64,000 bases of DNA, taken from positions 62,001 through 126,000 of the forward strand of contig NZ_JAMXOE010000009.1 of the NCBI RefSeq assembly GCF_024055575.1. Reading direction: 5' to 3'. Below, piece by piece: positions 7,320-15,545 of this stretch. The notes beneath the pieces are model-generated. The model saw only the letters and a list, made by a program, of their open reading frames with translations. It had not been told where the DNA came from and did not search any database. Made by a program: the position numbers and the translations under genes. The stretch comes from Mucilaginibacter flavidus. GTDB lineage: Bacteria > Bacteroidota > Bacteroidia > Sphingobacteriales > Sphingobacteriaceae. The stretch's first letter is position 1. Each line of letters starts with the position of its first letter.

Positions 7320-10300
7320 ATGCCTCATAAATCCGTCAGCGAAGGTGATCCCTCGGTCGTTATCATCTGCCCGAATTGCAGTATTCCATTTTCAGTAATT
7401 CCTGGGCCTCGTGACTTCTTGTATCCGAAAGATAATGCGGAGATATTTCGTCTCATCAGCGGCAAATTTAACCTCTTTATATGCCCTGTTTGTAAAGCGT
7501 CTGTTCATCTGGTTACTGAGATTTCTGTTTTGAATAGCGGTAGTGGTAAGGGTTTTGTTTTTAGCAGTGACGTTGGTCGCGAAGTCGAAAATCCGGTACT
7601 GCAAAACTTGACGGATGAACTTGAATTTCGATTTCAGCTTAGAAATTGGGTCGTCGCTGATTTAAAGCCACTATTCTCCAGCTTCGACATATCGAAAAGT
7701 AATGGCATAATGGATCGAAAAAGCTATACTCCGTTTGAATTGCAAGGAATGTTAGCACTCTGCGGGGGATATCTGGGCGTAAGATTCGAAGCAAAAGATG
7801 AGTTTGGTGAGCCTGTGGCTATTGAAGAGGTCTATCAACAAATTGTGCTTTCGACAATCGGAGAGCTCATCAGGGAATGCATGACGCGAAATGAGATCGC
7901 TGCTTTATTCTTACGTATGGAATCAGGAATTCCAAGTGCTTGTTTTACAGAACAAGTGTTAACCAAGATGGCTGATAATTGTGCTGGTATTCCCGAGGGT
8001 GTTCACTGGCAGGACGTCAAAGCGTTGTGGATTTGCGAATACGCCTTTGCTATAGGTTGCTTTTTGGCGGGAAAGAAAAATCCGCGTGTCGACGATTTCG
8101 TCATGAAGGTGCTGTTTGTATGGAAACACGAGGCTTCCATTAAAGAAAATTATCCAACTGACTTTGGCCAGTTGATACTAAATGCCGAAATACTGGAATT
8201 ATTTGTTGGAGCTGATGTGGTGATTGACCGCTGTTTGGATATCGTTTTTGCGGCTGCGGCCAATGAGCAGGCTATTCATTTGAGCCGCCTTTTAGAGATC
8301 ATGAAACACTATGGTTGGTCGCAGCGTTTAGGCAATGCAGCATCCAACTTTACCCGTTTGATGAACGGCAGTGGTGAGCCGATCAAGCCTTCTACTGATT
8401 TATATACGTTGCTTGAACTGGACGTACAAAAAGCTGGTGATATGGCGGTCCTTCATCACAATGCAGATATCTTGCATACTTATCTTTGCATGCTGCTGCG
8501 AAGCTTCAATTTCGGGACAGCTATGGAGTTGTCGGTAAAAGTACTGGATGCGTATGAAGCTCAGGGTTTTTGGGTGGCGTATATGATTACGCACATTGCC
8601 GTGACGAAAGCTTACCGTGTTAATCTGTCTTCACAACTCATTGCTGATATCGTCCACAATACAGAGAATATATTTGCCGGAAAACTTTCGACATTGCCTG
8701 GTTCGTTAGAGGTCGCTTATTATATTGAGGCTTCTCATTTTTACGCCGACGCTGGCACGAAACAAGCACTTCACTTTTGCCGACTGGCCGAAACCCGCCT
8801 GTTAAGTAATGATGTTGACGAAAAAGAGAAGGCTTACTGGCATCAGGTTCTGATACCGCGCCAGATGACTTTGTATAAACGTACAGGAAATTATAAAAAA
8901 GCAATAACGCTCGGACGCAAACAACTGAAACTGCAAGCGGGGGATTTTGGCCTGGAGATGATCTTGGCTGAAGTTTATATTATCGCCAATATTAGCAAGG
9001 AGGCGCTGCCTTTGTTATTGCCTTACGAAAAAAGTAAAGCCGTTACTGATGTTCAGCATTATCTGATTATTACACTGATTGCCTGGGCCTATATCAGGGA
9101 ACAGCAGGAAGAACAGGCCTATTTACAGTTGTCAATCGCCTTCAGGGAGATGAAAGAAGCTCAAGATGCCCTAAAGTTCCAGATGTTCAATATCTTCTTA
9201 ATGCTATCGGACAAATATATTGACCAGTTAGAAGCTGAACAACAAGCACTAACAGAAGTAGAAGCCTGGGTCGGTTCTACCAGTAATCTCCACAAGCAAA
9301 TGACAATTGTGCTGTTGTTTTCCAAGTACCTACGTGATAAGGAATTGGACAAGGCGCGGCAACTCTCTTTGCAACATCCGGATATCTTATTAGGTCAGGA
9401 TTGGAGGGCTATGTACTATGCATTGGTATTTCATTTTGAAACAGGAGATTTCGAAACGGCGGCCTCAAAATTCTTGCTTACTTTAAGAACACTGAACCAA
9501 GAGATTCCAGCCCAAGATAACGCGGAGTTTGCTGCTGCGTGGCTGACATCCGTTAATGAGATGCAGGAACAACTTGTCCATATAGCTTACCACCTTTATG
9601 AGCTTAACCTGCTTCCTTTGCAAGCTTTATTGCTTGCTGTGGACCTGAAATATGGTCAGGAGATCGCGGTAAAGATTGCTCAGCGGCGTAAGAGGATAAG
9701 CCAAGAAAGGCTCACCGAAGAACTTTCTAAAAAAGCACCGGATACTGACATCTTTGTCGTATTTGAATTGGGACCGTATGTTCATTTACTGCATTTTAAC
9801 AGTAACAGCGGCAGGTTGCAGCTATTTCCAGAACTTTTTGAGGTGGAAGCCATCGCTAAAATAGAAGCCCAGGTGGTCCGGGCTTTTAAGTATGTATCTC
9901 CCGGTTTTCCGGAATTTTTGGATCAACAGCTTCGGTCTTTCAATACGATGCTAGCTCAACTTTATAAAACAGTGGTTAATTGTTTAGGTAGTACGACAAA
10001 ACATATTCATTTTTGCCCGGGACGGGCATTCGCAAATCTGCCATTGCAATTACTTCGAAGTGACCAAGGTCAGTATTTGATGGAAGTGTATAATGTTACG
10101 CAGGTGCCTAATGTGACGATATTGAGCCATTTGAAATCTACCACCAAGCGAGAAGGTCAGGTTATGGTTGTTTCGGTACCAAAGGCGAATGATGACTATG
10201 TACAACGAGTCCAAACACATGAAAAGATTTTGGCGGACTTTAAAAGTATGGGCAAAGAAACTGTTTCTGCGTTAGGTACTGAAGCGACACTGAAAGTGGT

Positions 10301-10784
10301 GATGACCAAACTCAAGCAGGCAGACGAAGTAGTTTTTCTCTGTCATGGTGCATCTGGTAATAGCACTGAAGGCCGGGGTATATGTTTGGCTTATCGGAAA
10401 CATCTTCCACCGCCAATAATGACTACTGGTCACCATCAATTTCTTAAAAACTTTCTGTTGACCTGGAAAGATTTGGAGCGACTTAAAAACACGCCTGAAC
10501 TTTTTGTGTCAATGGCTTGTTCAAGCGGCTTGGTGACCATTCAAAAAGGTGGGATACATCAAGGGCTGGAACAGGCGGTCTTTGCTAAAGGTACTTTAAC
10601 AATGATCAGCCCCCAATGGGATATTCACAACGAAGCAGCAATCTTTTGGCTGGAGCAATTTTACCAATTTCGCGCCGAAGCTGTCAGCCGTGGAGATGCC
10701 TATCGTTTGGCTTGTCTGGCCGTAAGGGATCGGTTTGCGCATTTTTATTTTTGGGCACCTTTTGTAATAAAAGGCGTAATTTAG
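7320..10784 (+). CDS. CpXC zinc-ribbon / TPR / CHAT-domain protease-like protein
   Basis: 1154 residues with no signal peptide, so probably cytoplasmic. Residues about 14-62 form a CpXC-like metal-binding domain (C17-x2-C20 and C55-x2-C58, with the characteristic segment NLFICPVC before the second pair). A long all-helical middle (about 150-800) reads as degenerate TPR-like repeats. Residues about 900-1154 form a C-terminal CHAT (caspase HetF-associated with TPRs) domain with the expected catalytic dyad: H1009 in FLCHGASG and C1067 in SMACSSG. CHAT enzymes are clan CD cysteine peptidases related to caspases and separases. Several act in anti-phage immunity by cleaving a partner protein. The partner gene starts 4 bp downstream. 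The pair lies just behind tRNA-His between direct repeats. A defence role is inferred, not shown. Confidence 0.88.
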   Translation: MPHKSVSEGDPSVVIICPNCSIPFSVIPGPRDFLYPKDNAEIFRLISGKFNLFICPVCKASVHLVTEISVLNSGSGKGFVFSSDVGREVENPVLQNLTDELEFRFQLRNWVVADLKPLFSSFDISKSNGIMDRKSYTPFELQGMLALCGGYLGVRFEAKDEFGEPVAIEEVYQQIVLSTIGELIRECMTRNEIAALFLRMESGIPSACFTEQVLTKMADNCAGIPEGVHWQDVKALWICEYAFAIGCFLAGKKNPRVDDFVMKVLFVWKHEASIKENYPTDFGQLILNAEILELFVGADVVIDRCLDIVFAAAANEQAIHLSRLLEIMKHYGWSQRLGNAASNFTRLMNGSGEPIKPSTDLYTLLELDVQKAGDMAVLHHNADILHTYLCMLLRSFNFGTAMELSVKVLDAYEAQGFWVAYMITHIAVTKAYRVNLSSQLIADIVHNTENIFAGKLSTLPGSLEVAYYIEASHFYADAGTKQALHFCRLAETRLLSNDVDEKEKAYWHQVLIPRQMTLYKRTGNYKKAITLGRKQLKLQAGDFGLEMILAEVYIIANISKEALPLLLPYEKSKAVTDVQHYLIITLIAWAYIREQQEEQAYLQLSIAFREMKEAQDALKFQMFNIFLMLSDKYIDQLEAEQQALTEVEAWVGSTSNLHKQMTIVLLFSKYLRDKELDKARQLSLQHPDILLGQDWRAMYYALVFHFETGDFETAASKFLLTLRTLNQEIPAQDNAEFAAAWLTSVNEMQEQLVHIAYHLYELNLLPLQALLLAVDLKYGQEIAVKIAQRRKRISQERLTEELSKKAPDTDIFVVFELGPYVHLLHFNSNSGRLQLFPELFEVEAIAKIEAQVVRAFKYVSPGFPEFLDQQLRSFNTMLAQLYKTVVNCLGSTTKHIHFCPGRAFANLPLQLLRSDQGQYLMEVYNVTQVPNVTILSHLKSTTKREGQVMVVSVPKANDDYVQRVQTHEKILADFKSMGKETVSALGTEATLKVVMTKLKQADEVVFLCHGASGNSTEGRGICLAYRKHLPPPIMTTGHHQFLKNFLLTWKDLERLKNTPELFVSMACSSGLVTIQKGGIHQGLEQAVFAKGTLTMISPQWDIHNEAAIFWLEQFYQFRAEAVSRGDAYRLACLAVRDRFAHFYFWAPFVIKGVI

Positions 10785-10788
10785 CCTT

Positions 10789-11229
10789 ATGGAAAAAATG
10801 ATCGAACAAATTAGTCAATTGAACAGGTCCGAAGTAATTGAAGCCGCGTTGTCGGTCAGTGCGATTGTTGCCGGCGATGTAGCTGAAGAAACGGATAACA
10901 ACGATGCGGAGCTTTATCTGGCGCATATGGACGAAATTGAAGAGTTTGCTCGTGTTATACTTATTAATACGGCTGAGCAATCCGTAGAATACCGCGATAT
11001 GGTCAGTAAGATTATCAAGACAAGCGGCAAGAAGAATGTCGTTCTTACTCCCGAACTAATCGTTTCACTGGCGGGAATTGGGGTGATAGCTTTACATATT
11101 TTGTTCAAAAAGCCCTTGAGCGAGGATATTAAATACACTGACAGCACCGGCAAGAAAATTGAGATCAAAAGAAAGTATAGTAATGACACTAGTCTTTTGG
11201 CAACCCTGATGCGCAAGATCATCCGCTAG
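10789..11229 (+). CDS. small one-TM protein encoded with the CHAT protein
   Basis: 146 residues starting 4 bp after the CHAT gene, so translation is probably coupled. The N-terminal 80 residues are acidic and helical. A single hydrophobic segment (about residues 90-106, LIVSLAGIGVIALHILF) is followed by a basic C-terminal tail ending MRKIIR. No enzymatic motif is visible and I do not recognise the family. The layout (soluble acidic head, one membrane segment, basic tail) and position suggest a membrane-associated substrate, effector or regulator of the CHAT peptidase. It is much shorter than bacterial gasdermins and shows no gasdermin-like features, so that identity is not claimed. Confidence 0.8.
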   Translation: MEKMIEQISQLNRSEVIEAALSVSAIVAGDVAEETDNNDAELYLAHMDEIEEFARVILINTAEQSVEYRDMVSKIIKTSGKKNVVLTPELIVSLAGIGVIALHILFKKPLSEDIKYTDSTGKKIEIKRKYSNDTSLLATLMRKIIR

Positions 11230-11403
11230 GTATGGGCATCACAGATTTTCTCGGAGAAGGGCTATTTCTTTGACGATATTGCAACCGCCCCAGCAAGATT
11301 TTAAGCAATCCGTCTTCTGGCAATTGAATAGGTTTAACGAAAAACTGACTGAGGTTTCCGGGCCTCAAAAAATTTAATATAGATAAACACGCAATAGTTT
11401 TGT
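11230..11403. other. short gap with weak ORF remnants
   Basis: No gene can be supported. A 13-codon frame begins at the ATG at 11232. A different frame reads a protein-like stretch (FKQSVFWQLNRFNEKLTEV) up to a TAA near 11377. If one base were lost near 11270 these could be one short reading frame, but this is too weak to call. Confidence 0.3.
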
Positions 11404-11495
11404 GGTTCGACCTTGCACCATTACCGTCCTCAAATTCGTGCTATTTTTTTTAAATCAGCTATAAAGTTATTTGAAAATAGCCCCATTATCGACCC
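11404..11495 (+). repeat. about 92-bp direct repeat B, left copy
   Basis: It matches 12402-12494. The 65 bp from 11431 align without gaps with 10 mismatches, and the preceding 27 bp are less similar with one indel. Shared blocks are GGTTCGA, TAAATCAGCTATAAA and AGCCCCATTA-CGACCC. Both copies run straight into a rho-independent terminator. The TTCGA and TTCAAATCC blocks resemble tRNA T-arm sequence, so these may be old attachment-site remnants, although no integrase gene is present. Confidence 0.75.
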
Positions 11496-11497
11496 TT

Positions 11498-11532
11498 AAA
11501 GAGGTAGTCAGTTTTTGATTGCCTCTTTTTTT
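11498..11532 (+). terminator. rho-independent terminator after repeat B left copy
   Basis: Stem AAAGAGG/CCTCTTT with a partly paired loop, followed by a run of T. It would end transcripts from the CHAT cassette. Confidence 0.65.
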
Positions 11533-11640
11533 ATTTAATATAACTTTTTGTATATTAATGCATTAACAGTCGTTTTTGCCTCCAAAAACGCAGTTCGAAG
11601 TTGTTGATGTTTTTTAAGGTTTTTCTTTAATCATAAATGA

Positions 11641-11747
11641 AAAGCGAATAATTTGCCAATAATCGCCAGTATGCTGGTTTGAATGCACCTTAAGGTCTTG
11701 AATCCATTTTTTGATCTTCTTCATGCAGATTATATGTTTTAGCAATC
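11641..11747 (+). repeat. 107-bp direct repeat A, right copy
   Basis: Partner of 7053-7159, same orientation, same length, 8 mismatches. It lies between the two B repeats, so the order along the island is A, B, A, B. On the minus strand a small open frame of 36 codons starts with ATG inside the repeat, but homology to anything was not recognised. Confidence 0.9.
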
Positions 11748-11809
11748 AGGTATTGGGAAAATATACAAGCTTCTGTTTTAAACTGGGAATGGACATGAAC
11801 CAACTTGTA

Positions 11810-11817
11810 TAGCTTTG
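11810..11817 (+). promoter_or_regulatory. predicted Bacteroidota -7 promoter element
   Basis: TAGCTTTG fits the TAnnTTTG consensus of the Bacteroidota primary sigma factor, 33 bp before the first ATG of the downstream membrane-protein gene. No clear -33 TTTG partner was found. Confidence 0.4.
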
Positions 11818-11849
11818 AAATATTTTTATAAAATATTTCAATTACTTTT

Positions 11850-12374
11850 ATGCAGACAACTTTAATCATCACATCAATGGAAAAAATCGACGACAAAAAA
11901 CAGCCCGGAAAGTATACAGTTATTGCATGGGCTGGTTTATTAACAGGTACACTTGATGCTGTGGCGGCTATCCTGTCGGCTCACAAAATGCCGGCCGCAA
12001 CCGTTTTTAAATTTATTGCAAGCGGAGTATTCGGGAAAGCTGCATTTGCCGGGGGATTTGAAATGGTTGTCGCAGGGATTTTTTTTCACTACCTGATAGC
12101 TTATTCAATTACGGCTGTCCTTTTTGTCATGTACCCCATGTTTATCTCATTTTTAAAGAACAAATATGTGGTTGCTGTTGTGTTCGCGCTGATTGCCTGG
12201 CTTATCACCCACTTAGTCATAGTCCCTTTAAGCCGCATTGGCTGGAGTCACATGGAAATTGGTGGAATAGCCATCGGATTGGGAATTTTAATTATAACCA
12301 TTGGCCTGCCAATTGCGCTGATTGCGGACAGGTATTTTTCTAGTAAAAAGTATGAAGGCCACTATAAATTATAA
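11850..12374 (+). CDS. YagU-like (DUF1440-type) integral membrane protein
   Basis: 174 residues; an ATG at 11877 is an equally plausible start and gives 165. Four hydrophobic segments are visible (about residues 24-44, 76-100, 107-128 and 138-160). The first begins AGLLTGTLDAVAAIL, and a GVFGKAAFAGG loop precedes the second. Proteins of this layout are common in Bacteroidota and related to the E. coli inner-membrane protein YagU. The biochemical function is unknown. The gene is monocistronic, lies between the two B repeats and is followed by a terminator. Confidence 0.75.
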   Translation: MQTTLIITSMEKIDDKKQPGKYTVIAWAGLLTGTLDAVAAILSAHKMPAATVFKFIASGVFGKAAFAGGFEMVVAGIFFHYLIAYSITAVLFVMYPMFISFLKNKYVVAVVFALIAWLITHLVIVPLSRIGWSHMEIGGIAIGLGILIITIGLPIALIADRYFSSKKYEGHYKL

Positions 12375-12401
12375 AAACGACCATACAATAATTTTTAGAC
12401 C

Positions 12402-12494
12402 GGTTCGAGATTCGCACGATCAACGTGTTCAAATCCGGGCTATTTTCTGTAAATCAGCTATAAACTGATTCGTAATTAGCCCCATTACCGACCC
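12402..12494 (+). repeat. about 92-bp direct repeat B, right copy
   Basis: Partner of 11404-11495, same orientation, also followed directly by a terminator. It forms the right edge of the repeat-rich island. Confidence 0.75.
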
Positions 12495-12501
12495 AAATTC
12501 T

Positions 12502-12536
12502 AAAAGTCTTTTTACAGTTGTAAAAGGGCTTTTTTT
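12502..12536 (+). terminator. rho-independent terminator of the YagU-like gene
   Basis: Stem CTTTTTAC/GTAAAAGG extended by AAAAGTC/GGCTTTT, followed by seven T. A strong hairpin that should end transcription of the membrane-protein gene. Confidence 0.75.
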
Positions 12537-12634
12537 ATGCCCTCAGGGCAGATTTTCGATAAAAATTATAATTCGTCAGGTGAAACCATGTGTTGTGATG
12601 CCTGCGAATAAATGAATGCGATCATTATACTAAC

Positions 12635-12646
12635 TGATGATCATCA
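12635..12646. promoter_or_regulatory. FNR-type palindrome TGAT-GATC-ATCA upstream of usp
   Basis: A perfect TGAT-N4-ATCA palindrome, the core of the FNR box, about 190 bp before the stress-protein start. The rest of the 12537-12833 gap holds no gene. It also contains an imperfect hairpin at 12759-12790 (TTTGACTG/CAGTCAAA arms) 44 bp before the start codon. Confidence 0.45.
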
Positions 12647-12833
12647 CGATTAAAGTATAATTTGCGTTCGTTTTACTTCGGGTTGCACCTCCGAACGTTT
12701 AGCGATCAGTTGGACAGGTGGCGTATCCAAGGTGCTGATGACCACGATCAGTGGAAAGTTTGACTGCGGTCATTAATTAAACCAGTCAAATTCAGGTTCT
12801 TTGATGAAGGAGTTCATTCAACGAAAAAATGTC

Positions 12834-13694
12834 ATGAAAAAGATATTGGTGCTCACTGATTTTTCTGCTAACGCAACTTGCGCCGCAGAAGCCGGATTAA
12901 TGCTCAGCGGGAAGTTGCATACTGACCTGTTATTATTCAATACCTATATTGACTATGCAACAATGTCATCCTATGGAGGTGCCGGATGGATTATAGACGA
13001 GTTTACAGAGCGAAAAAAGAGCAGCTTGCGCGGCTTGGAATCACTAACAGAAGGCCTGGAATACTTCAGCTGTGAGTTGGAGCCCGATAACCGTAAACCT
13101 GTTATATCTTTCGAATTAAACGACTGCTCCCTGGAAATGGATGTAGCCGATATATTGGTTAAAAACGAGGTTGAACTAATTGTTATGGGCGCGCGTTCGC
13201 ATGACCGGGATGACGCCTTATACGGAGATGACACCAATTCAATAGTAAACCATGTCACCCGGCCGGTGCTTATTGTTCCTGCAAAAACCGACCTAAAACA
13301 AATACGCAAAGCGGTATTCGCAACAGATTTTGATGAGGCGGACTTTAAGGCGATTCATTACCTGGTAAAGCTGGGTAAACTCTTCCATTATCAACTTGAA
13401 ATCATTCATGTGATTAAACCCGATCAGAAAGCGGCAGGTCAAAGCGCCAAAGCACTTGCTTTCAAAGAAAAGCTTACCAAATTGAAATACCAGGGATTAA
13501 CTTATCACGAAGCCGGAGGGGAGGACGTAATTAACAGGTTGAATCATTTATGTACCGAAACCGGGGCCGGGCTGTTAGCGCTATTGCATCATCAGCGCCC
13601 ATTTTTTGCCCGGCTGTTTACACATAGTAAAACTAAAAAAGCCCTGTCCGAACTGAAGGTGCCCCTGCTGGTATTTCCTTCCAAAATGAATTAG
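12834..13694 (+). CDS. tandem-domain universal stress protein (UspA family)
   Basis: 286 residues from the ATG at 12834, which gives the usual opening MKKILVLTDFS; the frame extends 11 codons upstream (ATG 12804). Two Usp domains are present. The first (about 1-150) ends with VELIVMGARSHDRDDALYGDDTNSIVNHVTRPVLIVP, where the G-2x-G type nucleotide loop is degenerate. The second (about 155-286) opens RKAVFATDFDEADFKAIHYLV. The family binds ATP or acts as a stress-induced regulator; tandem forms are often induced by anaerobiosis. The upstream TGAT-N4-ATCA site fits such control. It is followed by a convergent nitroreductase gene. Confidence 0.9.
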   Translation: MKKILVLTDFSANATCAAEAGLMLSGKLHTDLLLFNTYIDYATMSSYGGAGWIIDEFTERKKSSLRGLESLTEGLEYFSCELEPDNRKPVISFELNDCSLEMDVADILVKNEVELIVMGARSHDRDDALYGDDTNSIVNHVTRPVLIVPAKTDLKQIRKAVFATDFDEADFKAIHYLVKLGKLFHYQLEIIHVIKPDQKAAGQSAKALAFKEKLTKLKYQGLTYHEAGGEDVINRLNHLCTETGAGLLALLHHQRPFFARLFTHSKTKKALSELKVPLLVFPSKMN

Positions 13695-13807
13695 TAAATG
13701 AGTATTATTTAATTGGGGCATAGGATGGCAGTGATAAGCAAAATATCGCTTACAGGTACATCCCATGGCTCAAATCATTTATAGGTTATTCAAGCCGTGT
13801 GGCGTCA

Positions 13808-14446
13808 CTAACAACATTCCATCCGGTCAATAAAGATCGCATTGTTTTTTAACCGGGGATGCTGCTCAGGCTTTTCATCGCCATAGCCCAAAATAATGGC
13901 CAGCTGCACTTCTTCTCCACGCGGCACTTCCAATTTGTGCAAAACAGGTGTTTGTTCAATATATTTCGCAAACCCGATAGGGCAGCTATCCAATCCTAGC
14001 GATTTTGCCGCCAGCATTATGTTTTGTGCGCACATACCGATATCAAGCCCGGCCCATTCATCATCTTTTGGCGCGGTGATAAAAATAACAACCGGTGCAC
14101 CATGAAATATAGGGTCTTCACCTTCCAGTCCAATTGATCCGGGTGAAAAATGTAAAAGAGCTTTGATTGCTTTTATCGGATGTTTGATTGCGGCTTTTAG
14201 CACTACTTTCGAAGTGATTTTTGCAATTTCTCTTGAAAACAAAGCAATCGTATCCTTGTGGGTAACAATATAAAATCTCCACGGCTGCCCATTCATGGCC
14301 GACGGCGCCATCCGGCCCGCATCAATTATCTTTTCAAGAATATCGTCACTTATTATGTCAGGCAGGTATTTCCTAACCGCTCTTCTTTCAAAGATCGTTT
14401 TCAAAGTTTCGGTGGAGGCCACGTGATTTACTGTTGTTGATTTCAT
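13808..14446 (-). CDS. nitroreductase-family flavoprotein
   Basis: 212 residues. The nitroreductase opening FERRAVRKYLPD (FMN-phosphate-binding Arg pair) lies near residues 19-30. MAPSAMNGQPWRFYIV (about 46-61) contacts the flavin and ILGYGDEKP lies near the C-terminus. FMN-dependent enzymes of this fold reduce nitro groups, quinones or other electrophiles with NAD(P)H. The native substrate is unknown. It is convergent with the stress protein, and such genes often share low-oxygen regulons, but no operator could be assigned upstream of this one. Confidence 0.9.
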   Translation of the reverse strand: MKSTTVNHVASTETLKTIFERRAVRKYLPDIISDDILEKIIDAGRMAPSAMNGQPWRFYIVTHKDTIALFSREIAKITSKVVLKAAIKHPIKAIKALLHFSPGSIGLEGEDPIFHGAPVVIFITAPKDDEWAGLDIGMCAQNIMLAAKSLGLDSCPIGFAKYIEQTPVLHKLEVPRGEEVQLAIILGYGDEKPEQHPRLKNNAIFIDRMECC

Positions 14447-14477
14447 GGTTTTATGAATTCGGCGTCCTCAAACTGGT

Positions 14478-14680
14478 TCAAAAAATTTCCGGAAAGATGC
14501 CCTCTCCCGGCGGCGGAAAATTGTACGGCGATATTTCACCAGGCCGTTCCTCTGGCTTTACAAAGGGGGCTTCAACCGGGGTACCTGGCGTAGCTGGTTC
14601 AACCAGTGGCTTTACTTCCGGTTTCGGTTGTACCGGGGGGCTTTGGGTATTGGAGTATCGCCATTTTTTTTGCTGGTCAT
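14478..14680 (-). pseudogene. small proline-rich protein gene with frame break in an A8 run
   Basis: An ATG at 14680 reads only a few codons (MTSKK) before a run of eight A. Moving one frame at that run opens about 60 codons to a TGA at 14480-14478. The product is strikingly Pro/Glu/Val-rich (SPPVQPKPEVKP, then PGTPVEAPFVKPEERPGE and NFPPPGEGIFPE). The frame without the shift stops early, and the long frame has no start codon of its own. The choices are an assembly error in the homopolymer, translational slippage, or a decayed gene. Function unknown; possibly a cell-envelope linker. The plus-strand frame here was judged an antisense artefact. Confidence 0.5.
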
Positions 14681-14867
14681 AACTGAGATTTTACCTGCAA
14701 AGTAATTGAAGATAAAACTGTTAGTGCATGATAAGAATCAGTGTTCGGAATGATGCTCGTCACAATTGAAAAAGCCGACCTTGTTAAACTTATATCGTGG
14801 CTTACGTGAATTTGCCTGAATAGCTGCAATGAGCCGTTATGATTGAGGGCAACAAAATAAAAGCAGG

Positions 14868-15545
14868 CTATGTAATAATTTTTCCATCTTCCATCCGGAT
14901 GGTTCGGTCGGCCCGTTTAGCAAAATCCGGATCATGGGTTACTACCACAATAGTCTGTTTGTTTTCCTGGCAAATGTCTTTAAAAATTCCAAAAACAACA
15001 TCGCTGTTCTTTTTATCCAGATTTCCTGTGGGTTCATCACCCATAATGATTAACGGGTCGTTGATAAGCGCACGCGCAATAGCCACACGCTGCTTCTGGC
15101 CACCGCTCAGCTGACTCACATTTTTCAGGGCCTGGTCATATATTCCTAACATTTTTAAATGCTGCATTGCCTTTTGTTCCACCAGTTCGTTAGTGTATTT
15201 ACCCAGTTTCATGGCTGGCAGCATCACATTTTTCAGCACATTAAATTCTTCAATCAAGTAATGAAATTGAAATACAAACCCGATCTTTTGATTACGTACG
15301 ATGGCAAGTTCAGCGTCATTTTTTCGACGAAGTGCTTCATCGTTTAATAATAATTCGCCTTCATAATCTGTATCCATAGTGGATAAGATATACAGCAATG
15401 TTGATTTGCCACAACCTGATTTGCCTGTAATTGAAACAAAACTTCCGCGGCCGATAGAGAAACTGATATCTGTAAGCACACGAAAACGCACCGGATCTAA
15501 AAAATACTTATTGATATTGACCGCTTGTAAAATCGTTGTTTCCAT
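14868..15545 (-). CDS. MacB/LolD-type ABC transporter ATP-binding protein
   Basis: 225 residues with Walker A GKSGCGKST (about 40-48), Q-loop FVFQFHYLIEEFNVLKNV, signature LSGGQKQRVAIARAL, Walker B IIMGDEPTGNLD and switch His in VVVTHD. The pattern is that of the MacB/LolD/FtsE group. The start ATG overlaps the stop of the permease gene (TAATG), so the two are translationally coupled. Together with the upstream adaptor it forms an MFP-permease-ATPase exporter. The exported substrate cannot be told; drugs, peptides and siderophores are known for the family. Confidence 0.92.
   Translation of the reverse strand: METTILQAVNINKYFLDPVRFRVLTDISFSIGRGSFVSITGKSGCGKSTLLYILSTMDTDYEGELLLNDEALRRKNDAELAIVRNQKIGFVFQFHYLIEEFNVLKNVMLPAMKLGKYTNELVEQKAMQHLKMLGIYDQALKNVSQLSGGQKQRVAIARALINDPLIIMGDEPTGNLDKKNSDVVFGIFKDICQENKQTIVVVTHDPDFAKRADRTIRMEDGKIIT

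Noticed and set aside
10789..11229. Bacterial gasdermin as partner of the CHAT protein
   Set aside because: Gasdermins are longer and beta-rich; this protein is 146 residues, mostly helical with one TM segment.
11690..11896. Minus-strand 68-codon ORF across repeat A right copy
   Set aside because: It overlaps the start and promoter region of the membrane-protein gene, and only its last part resembles the left repeat copy; taken as a fragment, not a gene.
14434..14682. Plus-strand 82-codon ORF
   Set aside because: Its Gly/Ser/Thr-rich peptide is the antisense image of the Pro/Val/Lys-rich frame on the minus strand, which has the more natural composition.
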